From Clostridium_X cadaveris (GTDB taxonomy: Bacteria > Bacillota > Clostridia > Clostridiales > Clostridiaceae), in NCBI RefSeq assembly GCF_039521325.1, contig NZ_BAAACD010000034.1: a stretch of 64,000 nucleotides of DNA; one strand, written 5' to 3'. Shown here piece after piece: positions 1 to 9,500 of the stretch; within the stretch, counting starts at the first letter, position 1; each line of letters opens with the position of its first letter. The notes under the pieces were generated by a model. That model searched no databases, had not been told where the DNA came from, and saw only the letters and a program-made list of their open reading frames with translations. The position numbers and the translations under genes were made by a program.

Positions 1-183
1 TTTATTCTACATTTTACCCTTATTGATACGCCTGGAATAGTATACTTTTTTATTCTGATTATTCTTTACTACATCTCATATTATATGCATACTCTTACGT
101 CTTCCCCCTTATCATATACTGAAAATAATAAAAGGAATATGATTAGTTTTCACCTCTCATACTCCCTTTTATTTCACTGAATT

Positions 184-1176
184 TTAAAATTTAAACTCTC
201 TATCCACATATTTAGCTAATAATTCTATAGAAGCATCTATGTCTACCATGTTTACAAATCCATTAGGTCCATGGACATATCTCATTGGTACAGATATTCC
301 TGTAGCCTTTACTCCATAATTAGATCTGTTAATAGCACCAGCATCAGTTCCGCCACCGTCTATTACATCCCTTTGATATTTTATTTCATTTTCTTCTGAG
401 CATGATATCATTTCATCAACTAGATATTCATCACAAATTACACTGCCATCTGAAATCTTTACAGCAGCTCCTCCTCCAAGTTTATTGCTTCCTACAGCTG
501 AATTTGGATAATCACTTGCTATAGTGACATCAAGAGCTATTCCTATTTCAGGCTTAATTCTATTTGCTGCAACTGTTGCTCCTCTTAAACCAACTTCTTC
601 TTGAACTGAGAATACGCAGTAAACATCATTATATGGATTATTCATCTTCTTTAAAGCTTCTATTAATATATAGCAGCCAGCTCTGTCATCTAAAGCTTTT
701 GAAGTTACATTATTTCCTTTTAATTCAACATATTCTCCAACGTAGCTTGCAACGTCACCTATCTTTACATATTTCTCTGCTTCCTCTTTAGATTCAGCTC
801 CGATATCTATATATAGTTTTTTTATATTCTTTACAGCATCCACATCAACACTGTTGCTTACTATCCCTTGTACCCCATTTCTAAATATAACTCTATTCAT
901 TATAGTAGGAACTAGTGGAATTCCGCCAAGAGCTCTAACTATGATAAATCCTTTATCATCTATCTTTATAACTTGGAATCCAATTTCGTCCATGTGAGCT
1001 GATGCCATAATTCTCTTCTTATTTTCTCCATGTCCTTTCTTTAATGCTATTATGTTTCCTAAATCATCAACTAAAATCTCATCTGCTAAATTCTTGATTT
1101 CTTCCTTTATAGTCTCTCTTACTTCTCTTTCATATCCGCTTACACCAAAAGCATCACATAGTCTTTTTAATAACAT
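184..1176 (-). CDS. M42 family metallo-aminopeptidase
   Basis: Predicted cytosolic di-metal aminopeptidase of the M42 (glutamyl aminopeptidase / FrvX / YsdC) family, which trims residues from peptides. The 330-residue length is usual for the family. Visible metal-site motifs in order are AHMDEIG near residue 60, KALDDRAG near 160, QEEVGLRGA near 192 (catalytic Glu then metal Glu), ALDV near 218 and the C-terminal YVHGPNG histidine near 305, so the active site looks complete. The start is an ATG preceded by GGAGAG on the minus strand. It is monocistronic here; the next gene is divergent. Family assignment is firm; the natural substrate cannot be told from sequence. Confidence 0.93.
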   Translation of the reverse strand: MLLKRLCDAFGVSGYEREVRETIKEEIKNLADEILVDDLGNIIALKKGHGENKKRIMASAHMDEIGFQVIKIDDKGFIIVRALGGIPLVPTIMNRVIFRNGVQGIVSNSVDVDAVKNIKKLYIDIGAESKEEAEKYVKIGDVASYVGEYVELKGNNVTSKALDDRAGCYILIEALKKMNNPYNDVYCVFSVQEEVGLRGATVAANRIKPEIGIALDVTIASDYPNSAVGSNKLGGGAAVKISDGSVICDEYLVDEMISCSEENEIKYQRDVIDGGGTDAGAINRSNYGVKATGISVPMRYVHGPNGFVNMVDIDASIELLAKYVDREFKF

Positions 1177-1314
1177 TTCTCCACTCTCCTAAATAAAAAT
1201 TAATTACATCCGTATCATTTCTTTCTGTATTCAACAATGATTTTTAAAAATCCTCTGTAACTTAGAATATTTTTTATGAATAGTGATAATAATCCTAACT
1301 AGGAAGGTGATTTC

Positions 1315-1851
1315 ATGTCATATTTAACTATATTTTTTTATTTATTTTTACTTTTTATAGCCAATAAAATATTGGATAAATTCCTTAGTATGCTTAATAA
1401 AGAGCAACTATACACCAAACTTTTGTCAAGAAAATCTCTAAGCACAGTTCCTTATGGTGTATTTTTAAACTGGTGCTATATTCACCTTATAAATGAAAAT
1501 TATACTAATTTAAATATAATAGATAGAACTGGAGGTTCTACTAACCCAAGTATATATGGTTCCGTAGAAGGTAATCCATGTTATGTATGGGTTATACAAA
1601 AGAAGATTAACAATCCAGCTATAAGCGAAGATGATTTCGATAAAGTTTCACTGTCAGAAATGCAGGAGATTTACGGTCATATTATTCTTAAGAACATAAC
1701 TAATTCACTTATAATAACTACTGGAGATTTTTCTGAGGAAGCTTTAGAATTTTCCTCATCTATACCTAATTGCAGTATATCATTTTTAGATGGCTGCACT
1801 TTTACTCACAAATTTATGTTATCACAAGGAGATGTATCTGTTGAATTATAA
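1315..1851 (+). CDS. Membrane-anchored protein with a degenerate Mrr-like nuclease fold (first of pair)
   Basis: Uncharacterised 178-residue protein. Residues about 5-25 form one hydrophobic anchor. The rest resembles the Mrr-type restriction-endonuclease-like fold: a RTGGSTNPSIYG stretch near residue 68 where active members have G-x-D, then VIQKK near 93 in the place of the conserved Q-x-K, then LIITTGDFSEEALEFS near 133, like the Mrr 'TT-x-x-F-x-x-x-A' segment, and a closing FLDG. The expected catalytic Asp is not evident, so nuclease activity is doubtful. An AGGAAGGTGA ribosome site precedes the ATG. The next gene overlaps it and carries a second, even more divergent copy. The fold assignment is by eye and is an inference. 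Confidence 0.62.
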   Translation: MSYLTIFFYLFLLFIANKILDKFLSMLNKEQLYTKLLSRKSLSTVPYGVFLNWCYIHLINENYTNLNIIDRTGGSTNPSIYGSVEGNPCYVWVIQKKINNPAISEDDFDKVSLSEMQEIYGHIILKNITNSLIITTGDFSEEALEFSSSIPNCSISFLDGCTFTHKFMLSQGDVSVEL

Positions 1852-2389
1852 ATTACTATTTCTAATAATTTTAGCTTTTAGCATCGTATTAACCATATAC
1901 AAGTTAATAAAAATAATTTGGATTTCTCTTAAAAAATTTATTTTCAAAAGTGATGATGTATTAATATCTCCAAAAGATTTATGCGGACTTACTCCAAAAG
2001 AGTTTCAAAGTTTTTCTAATTTTGTCTTAGAAAAGCAAGGTTTTTCATCATTGAGCCCTTTAGCAGAAAGCTACAATGATGAAAGCTACTTTTTAACTTC
2101 TCGTCATGGTGAAAATTATGGAGTTCTTTGCATTAAAGAAGACTTTTCATCGAAATCTCCAAGTTCCATAAATTATTCCACTTTTAAAAGATTTATCTCT
2201 ATACTTCATCATAATAATTTATCTCATGGTATTATTGTTCATTCTAGAACCCTTAATAAAGAAAAACATTCATTCATATCCAGCGCAAGAGATGACTTTG
2301 ATTTTATTATTTATGACGGAGATATTGTCTCTGAAAGCTACAATTTGCTTTCATCTGGGGAAACTATTAATGGGTGGGAATTGAAGTAA
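1841..2389 (+). CDS. Membrane-anchored protein with a divergent Mrr-like fold (second of pair)
   Basis: Uncharacterised protein of about 182 residues. The likely start is the TTG at 1841, which has AAGGAG (1826-1831) nine bases upstream and overlaps the previous stop by 11 bases; the ATG at 1832 sits directly on that ribosome site and the ATG at 1790 has none. A hydrophobic anchor covers roughly residues 5-25. The motif GLTPKEFQSFSNFVLEKQGF resembles the N-terminal helix of Mrr nucleases. YGVLCIKED occupies the position of the Q-x-K strand but lacks the Gln, and HGIIVHSRTLNKEK followed by IIYDGD mirrors the end of the fold. It is probably co-translated with its neighbour as a membrane pair. 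No function is known to me. Confidence 0.6.
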   Translation: MNYKLLFLIILAFSIVLTIYKLIKIIWISLKKFIFKSDDVLISPKDLCGLTPKEFQSFSNFVLEKQGFSSLSPLAESYNDESYFLTSRHGENYGVLCIKEDFSSKSPSSINYSTFKRFISILHHNNLSHGIIVHSRTLNKEKHSFISSARDDFDFIIYDGDIVSESYNLLSSGETINGWELK

Positions 2390-2479
2390 ATATATGATTT
2401 TAGAATTTAATTGAATAAATCGTTTTCTTATGTTACACTACTCTACACTAATTTATTCTATTTAAAGGGGGAATGCATA

Positions 2480-3301
2480 ATGTTTAAAGACAGGTTTAAC
2501 GGACAGACTATAATTGTAACTGGAGGAACTTCAGGTATAGGACGCGCTGTATGTATTAGGGCCGCGCTTGAAGGTGCCAATGTAGTAGTTTCAGGTCGTA
2601 ACAAAGAGAGAGGACAAGCAGTCGTTGATGAAATTCTAAAGCAAGGTGGAGAAGCCATTTTTGTTCAAGGAGATATTACTAAAAAAGAAGATGTTGTTCA
2701 CCTTTATAAGGAAGCAGAACAAAAATACGGAGAAATACACATAGCTATAAATAATGCTGGTATAGTAGGTGCTTCAAAAATCCTAGATGAGGTTACTGAT
2801 GAAGATTGGGGCAGCGTTATAAATGCCAACCTTAATTCCATGTTTTACTGTTGTAGAGAAGCTGTAAAATATATGCTAAAACACGGCAAGGGTGGAGCCA
2901 TCGTAAATACGAGCTCAGTTGCTGGAATGAGGGGCTTTCCAAGTGCCGCTGCTTATGTAGCGTCAAAGCATGGTGTTAACGGTCTTACAAAAGCTGTTGC
3001 CGTTGATTATGCAACAAAAGGAATAAGATGTAATTCTGTAAACCCTGCTGGAACAGATACTCCACTTACAGAAAACGCTGCAGCTGGTATTAAAGCAAAA
3101 ATAGCTGAACTAGTAAAACAAGGGATAGACCCTCAAACCTTCTTAAAAGAAAGCATGACTAGCGGAAAAACTCAAACTTTACAAAAACGTAATGCTTCTC
3201 CAGAAGAGCAAGCTTCCACAATATTATACTTTGCCTCTGATGAAGCAAAACATATAACTGGTTCTATAATTGCTTCCGATGGAGGTTTTACCGTATATTA
3301 A
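2480..3301 (+). CDS. Short-chain dehydrogenase/reductase (SDR family oxidoreductase)
   Basis: Classical SDR of 273 residues, an NAD(P)-dependent oxidoreductase with a Rossmann fold. Visible motifs are TGGTSGIG near residue 14 (cofactor loop), NNAG near 92, a serine in NTSSVAG near 144, and YVASK (catalytic Tyr and Lys) near 157, with SDGG close to the C-terminus, as in glucose-1-dehydrogenase-like members. The ATG at 2480 is chosen because GGGGG (2467-2471) lies eight bases upstream; the frame is open to 2411 but has no ribosome site there. SGRNKER after the second strand is compatible with NADP preference, which is inference. The substrate is unknown; a factor-independent terminator follows. 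Confidence 0.92.
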   Translation: MFKDRFNGQTIIVTGGTSGIGRAVCIRAALEGANVVVSGRNKERGQAVVDEILKQGGEAIFVQGDITKKEDVVHLYKEAEQKYGEIHIAINNAGIVGASKILDEVTDEDWGSVINANLNSMFYCCREAVKYMLKHGKGGAIVNTSSVAGMRGFPSAAAYVASKHGVNGLTKAVAVDYATKGIRCNSVNPAGTDTPLTENAAAGIKAKIAELVKQGIDPQTFLKESMTSGKTQTLQKRNASPEEQASTILYFASDEAKHITGSIIASDGGFTVY

Positions 3302-3357
3302 AAATTAAATATATTAAGTTAACTTATTATAGAAAATATATTTAAAAGTAAAAAACA

Positions 3358-3402
3358 CCCTATATAGCAGAAACTCATAAAAGAAAGTTCTACTATATAG
3401 GG
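3358..3402 (+). terminator. Terminator after the SDR gene
   Basis: Inverted repeat CCCTATATAG / CTATATAGGG extended by AGAA/TTCT after one mismatch, followed by a T-rich tract. It ends the plus-strand SDR transcript and also faces the 3' end of the protease gene. Confidence 0.75.
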
Positions 3403-3462
3403 CTAATTTTATTTATTAAATTACTTGTTATCTAATAACGTTGAAATTAAAACCATTAAAGT

Positions 3463-3562
3463 TTAGTCTTTTTATAACTAATTGTTCTTACTTGGCCTTA
3501 TTAAGTCCGAAAAGGAAGTTACTAAAACTTAGTCTTTTTATAACTAATTGTTCTTACTTGGC
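3463..3562. repeat. 34-bp direct repeat at the 3' end of the protease gene
   Basis: The same 34 bases occur at 3463-3496 and 3529-3562, offset by exactly 66 bp (22 codons). The right copy encodes the last residues and stop codon of the giant protease; the left copy lies just beyond that stop. It looks like a short tandem duplication at the gene end, or the trace of a lost C-terminal repeat unit. Confidence 0.8.
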
Positions 3563-6500
3563 ACTACAAATACGGAAGATAATTTTCCTATTCCAATTTC
3601 CCCTACTTTAGTAGCCTCATAAGCCGTATAATTTAAGGTATAAAGCTTTTTACCTGAACATACATACATAACATTATTTAAAGTAACTGCACTAGATAAT
3701 GAATAATCCTCATCATCAAACCTCAAGTTATTATACTTATTTGGTCTTGATGCTGTCCAGCCTTTATCTGTTTTAGTATATATAATCTCTCGTCCATTTC
3801 CCATTTGTCCTACAATAGTCTTGTCATCAACAGCTGTAATTGCTGGCGAACTCCAACTATTGTCTGGAACAACCTTTTCCATGATCTTTGTTTCAGTGTT
3901 AACAGTATATAGTCCATCCCCACTCATAAGATATAAATCTTTTCCTATAGATGCCATATCAGTTGCCACCATATCGTATCCATCAGTTGTCTTTAGTTCT
4001 GTCATAAACTCTTCTATAGAATTATCATTCATATTCCAACGATACAAATTAGAATTTCCTTTACTATTCAACTGTGCAAAATATACATATCCATCTAAAT
4101 ACTCAGTACCCTTTGGATATATTTGATCTCCATCACTATTAGTACCTGCATCATAAGCTAGAACCTTTTCTCCTTCTACATCAGGCATATTAAGGTCAAA
4201 GCGTATAAATGCTTTCTCATCAACTGAGTACCCATACATCCATTCTTCGTTTCCAATCTCCATGACAGTTAATGCACAGCTTGCTGTAAAACCACCATCT
4301 TTAGTTGTAACAGTTACAATCGCTTTTCCTGGAGCAATAGCTGTTAATAATCCATTGTTATCCACATTAACTATACTATTATTATCAGAACTCCAAGTAA
4401 CCTCTTTATTTACTTTATCCTTATTAGGATATACAGTTGCTTTAAGTTGCTTAGTCATACCTGTTTTCATCTTCACATCGGTTTTATCTAGAGATACCCC
4501 TGTTACATAGATGACAGGCTTAAAGTCTTTAGGTGTTATAAATCCTAATCCATTAATAGTTGGAACAGAATCTATCTCAGAAATATTACCATTCTCAATA
4601 TTAAGAGAATAAAGTTTATCATCTGCAGTTACATATACAGTTCTATTTGCAAAATTTATTTCAACTTTACTATCTTTTGTCGTATGAATGCTTGGTGTTA
4701 ATTCTCCGATTACATCATAGTCAGTGTTAAGATATAAAGTTTCTCCATTTCTAGCAGTTAAAATCCTATTAGTATCTATACGATATAATGTGCTATTTCC
4801 ATATCCATCATTTGCAACAAGATATATATATCCATTAGTTGCTGTTAATCCATATGTGGAGTTATTGCTTATATTTACACTAGTTACAACTTCACCTGTA
4901 CCAGGATCTACGACATAGATATAGAAACCTGATGTTATATAAATAAGCTCTGAGAATGGGTCATAAGTCATATCATTTGCAGGTCCTATTTGCATTCCAA
5001 CATATCCAACTTCTTTTGGAGTATAAGATTGAACATCCATCTTATACAACTTTGGATAATAGTTTGCAACATCTATTAAATAATATAATGATCCATCTAT
5101 AAATGTGGTTGCTAAGACCTTATCAGTCTTATCATAAGTGTGAAGAAGTTCTGTAGTAGTTGATGGTATATCAGGATTGAATCTGATAAGTCCACCATGA
5201 TCTTTAGAGAATGCATATGCTGTATTCCCTGATGTCTTTTCTGAATCAAGAACTGTAACTTTACACTTTGAAGTAAATCCTCCATCTGAAGTTGTAACAG
5301 TAATATCAGCATTTCCTAGTCCAACTGCTGTTACCACTCCATTTTTAACTGTAGCAACACTCTTATCTGATGTAGTCCATGTAACATCTTTGTTTGATGA
5401 TGTTGTTGGAAGAATCTTAGGAGTAAGTGTTGTGGTTGATCTAACTTCAAGCCTTACATTTTCTTTATCAAGTATAACTTTTTTAACGGAATTATCCTCT
5501 GGAACACTTCCACCTTTAGGCTCAATATACATTGTAGATACTAGAGCTCCATTTTGTCCAATATTTCCTATAGGCATACTTACCTTTCCATTTACATCTA
5601 TCATAGTAAGCTGTCCAGCACTATATGGATTATTCTCTACAATTGGTGCCATATAAAGCCTGTCATTATTATGATCATATGCTAATGTTGTATTGTGTCC
5701 ATAGTTATACTTTGAAACCTTTGATCCTGTATCTAGAATTTCTGTAAGCTCTCCAGTTTCAAGATCAACTGTACAAAGCATTCCATTGCCCTTTACAGTA
5801 TAATACTTTCCATCTCCATAAGCTAAGCCATATACTACTTCCTTTGTATCCACAAGCTTTGTAATACTTCCTGTTGATAAGTCTACACTATAAATTGCAG
5901 ATTGATTTCCGAAATAGTCTTCAAGGCTTAATGCTAGCATACGGAAATTACTATAATCGTATGTCATATCCGTAAGTGAAAAATTAGATTTATCCGTAGA
6001 ATACTTTCCTATATTATTAAACTTATAGGTGTCTGCTTCTACTTGATACAATTCTCCATTTCTATCATACCCATAAATATATCCATCATAATAGTCACCA
6101 GCAACTAAACCAAAACTATCAACAGCACTCTTAACTGTCTTGTATGATGCTGGATCATAGTCAGGTATTGAAACCCACCAGTTATAGTATGAAGTTTTAA
6201 CATCTTGGTTCAAGAAAGCTTTAAGTTCACCTGATGACTCTATTACCTTAATTTCAATTGAATCATCATAAGTTATCTTCGACTCTCTATCTGTTATAGA
6301 TGCTGTTATAGTAGCACTACCACTACTAACTGCAGTTACTGCTCCAACCTCATCAACCTTTACTACATTCTCATCACTACTAGTCCAAGTTTTACTTTGT
6401 AAAGTTGGTCTCTTAGGTGTTGTAGTAGCAGATAAGTTTGCTTTAGCTCCCTTTATCATACTGAAATCATTTTGATCTATAGAAAGTCCTGTAACTGGAA

Positions 6501-9500
6501 TATATGCTGCTTCAGGCTCATTCTGAGGAATAGTAAATAAACCAGCTACCTCAGCTCCCTTCTTACCACCTATATCACCTAATTTTACAGTTTCCCATTC
6601 TGTCCTACTTCCCCATTCGTCTTTAATCTTTGTATTTGCAAGTAGATAAAATGCTGATACTCCTGGACCCTTACATTGTGCCCAATATAGGTTCCCTGAG
6701 TTATAATCATAAGTCATAGATTGAATATATCCCTCTGTAGATACTCCTGTTTCATATACTAAGATCCCTTCTCCAGTTTCACTATCAAAAGTAAATAGCT
6801 TTCCTTCTGTATTTACTCCATATAAATTTCCTTCAGCATCACAAGCAAGTCCTACTATTATATCGTTAATAACACTTACACGGTCAAGTGCTCCTGTTTC
6901 AAGGTCTATGATTGATAAATACATAAAGGATTGTTTATTTTCAATTGCATACATCCGCCCTGTAGTATAATCAAAAGTCATATCAGTTATATTTGTTTCA
7001 GGCATACTTCCTATATATTCAAGTTCTCCAAAAGATGCCTTCCCATCAGAAGCTCCTTTTGTAACTTTAGTCTTATAGAAATCATCACCATTTTTCCCTG
7101 GCCATACTGTATATACATATCCATTATAGTAGGCTCCTGCAAACATTTCTTTCCCAGCGTTTTTTGTAAGAATTTCATAGTTTTTAGGACTTGAGTCCTT
7201 GAATGTAATCCATGTGTTCTTACCTTTCTCCATATCATTAAGATCTGCCAATAGGAATCCGTACATCTCATCTGTAGATGATAAAACTTTTACTTGAATA
7301 CTCATTGTCTTGTCGTATCCTTCCGGTTGCCATTCAGGATATATCTTAGTCTTTGCTTCTACTATAGCTGTACCTTCAGAAATAGCTGTAACCTTCCCTT
7401 TATTGTTTACAGTTGCAACCTGTTCTCCTTCTGTAACAGGCTCCTCTTTAGTAATACTCCATTCTACTGGACTCTGAGATGCATTCCAAGGATTCCAAGA
7501 TAATGAGAGTATTCTATTTTGAGCAGGAAGCATACTTATTCTCTCTAAATTTCCAGATATATTTACATTTGTAGGTTTTACACTATCAGGCAATATATCC
7601 TCACCATCATATGGAATAAATAATCCTACTCCACAGTTATTCTTCATATCTCCAACTAATGTAGTTTCACCTGTTTGAAGATTTACTTTATATACTCCAT
7701 AACTTCTTAACGTTTGGTTTGTATTTATATCATATTTACTACTAAAAGCGTCCCAATACATAGTATCAGTATTGTGATCATATGCCATTGATTGTATAAC
7801 ATTTACTCCATAGAAATCTGGTCTCTTTGCAAAATCTGTAATTCCAACCTTTTCTGCCTTTCCATCATCCTGTACTTTAGGAATCTTGTAAAGATTTCCT
7901 GTAAGATCTATACCATAAAGCTGTCCTTCAGTAGTACATCCAAGTGTAACCATAGTTGTGGAGTCCATTCCAGTTAAAGCTGATAAACGTGAAATCTCTC
8001 CACTTTTAAGATCAACCCTAGTGAGTACGGATGCTCCGCCTTCTCCAATTCTGTAATCCCAGCCTACAGCATAAAGAATTTTTTCACTATAATCGAATGC
8101 CATATCGTAAAGTATTACATCACTTTGTTTATTTAACACATTTTCCTTCCAATAAGTGTTTCTTGGAGGTATTACAACTAATTCACCAGCTGTATTTTGA
8201 GCATAAATATATCCATCTATATATTCAGCACTATAATAACGTGCAGCTTTAGAATAAGTTATATTTTTAGCTTCACCTAAATCTGATTTATTAGCACTAT
8301 ACCACCCTCGCGACATAGCTCCATCTTCACTGCTTTCAAATGCATATAGCTTTTCTTTATCTAGCTTAGATAACGGAAGTTCATTGTCATTCCACCCTGC
8401 TCCTAGGTCAAGGCTGATTTCTTGAACATATTCATTACATGCATAGTCAGCAACAATTATATTAAAGTTTTCTCCAAATCCACTAATATCAAATGTATAG
8501 TCCTTTGCTTTTCCTGGTTCATAATCTTGAATATCATGTTTTGCCATAATTTCGCCATTAGGACTTTCAAAAAGTACTGCTGCGATATATCTATTATCCT
8601 TTAAAGATAAATTTAAAGTTACCTTTCCATCTTTAACTTCAGGTTTAAGCTCATTAAAATTTTCAATGGAAGGCTTCGCATTATCTACCCATATTGGCTG
8701 TTCTATGGCCTGAACCTGATTTTCCCCTTCATAATCAAGTTTTGCTTCGATCTTAAAGTTTACTTTTGTATTATCAGTTACAGGATTTCCCTTGCCATCA
8801 GTTCCATCCCACAATATAGGTTCTCCTTGCTGAGGATTAAATACGAAATATGGAATAATCATTCTCCGACTACTATCATAATATGTCTTTCGTACATCTT
8901 TCTCTCCATAAGACCAGTACTCTTCTCCAGTCTTATCATCAGTAACTGTAAAGATCAATTCCTTAACATTACGTAACATTCCCATATCTATTTCAGATAA
9001 ACTATTTGCTAATGATATAGCTGAATGCTTTTCATCATAATCTGCCTTTATATAAGGATTTACGCCTAACATAAAGTACTTAGTATAAATACCTGTTGGG
9101 AATAAGCTTGCTTGTCCTTCGCTATTCCAGTAATGATTAGTTCCCCCATCAAATGCAGAAGGAGCCGTCCAATCACCATAAAACCCCATTACTGGCATTG
9201 ATAGTTCTGTAATATCACTATTTAGGGACTTTGCATACACATATCCATCTACATATATTCCATTCTCAAAATACTTGTTCATATATTCTTTGTCTGCATC
9301 TGCTAAATTTATAGAACCTTCACAATCTAAAGATCCCTTAGCAGGTACAATTAAAGCTGTTTCTTCATCATCAAAAGCAACTTCTAGTTCAGCAGCGTAT
9401 TCAGCAAGCTCCTTGCTATCTTCTTTGTCAAACTTTCCATCACCATTTACATCCATGAAGTTATCTGGTCTCTTATTTAATGCTTCTACATCATTTAATG

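Noticed and set aside
1..183. A gene at the left edge
   Set aside because: No open frame or start signal in the first 183 bases; probably only a non-coding gap.
3544..8500. CRISPR-like or satellite repeats
   Set aside because: The repetition is of protein domains at about 1 kb spacing with diverged DNA, not short identical repeats with spacers.
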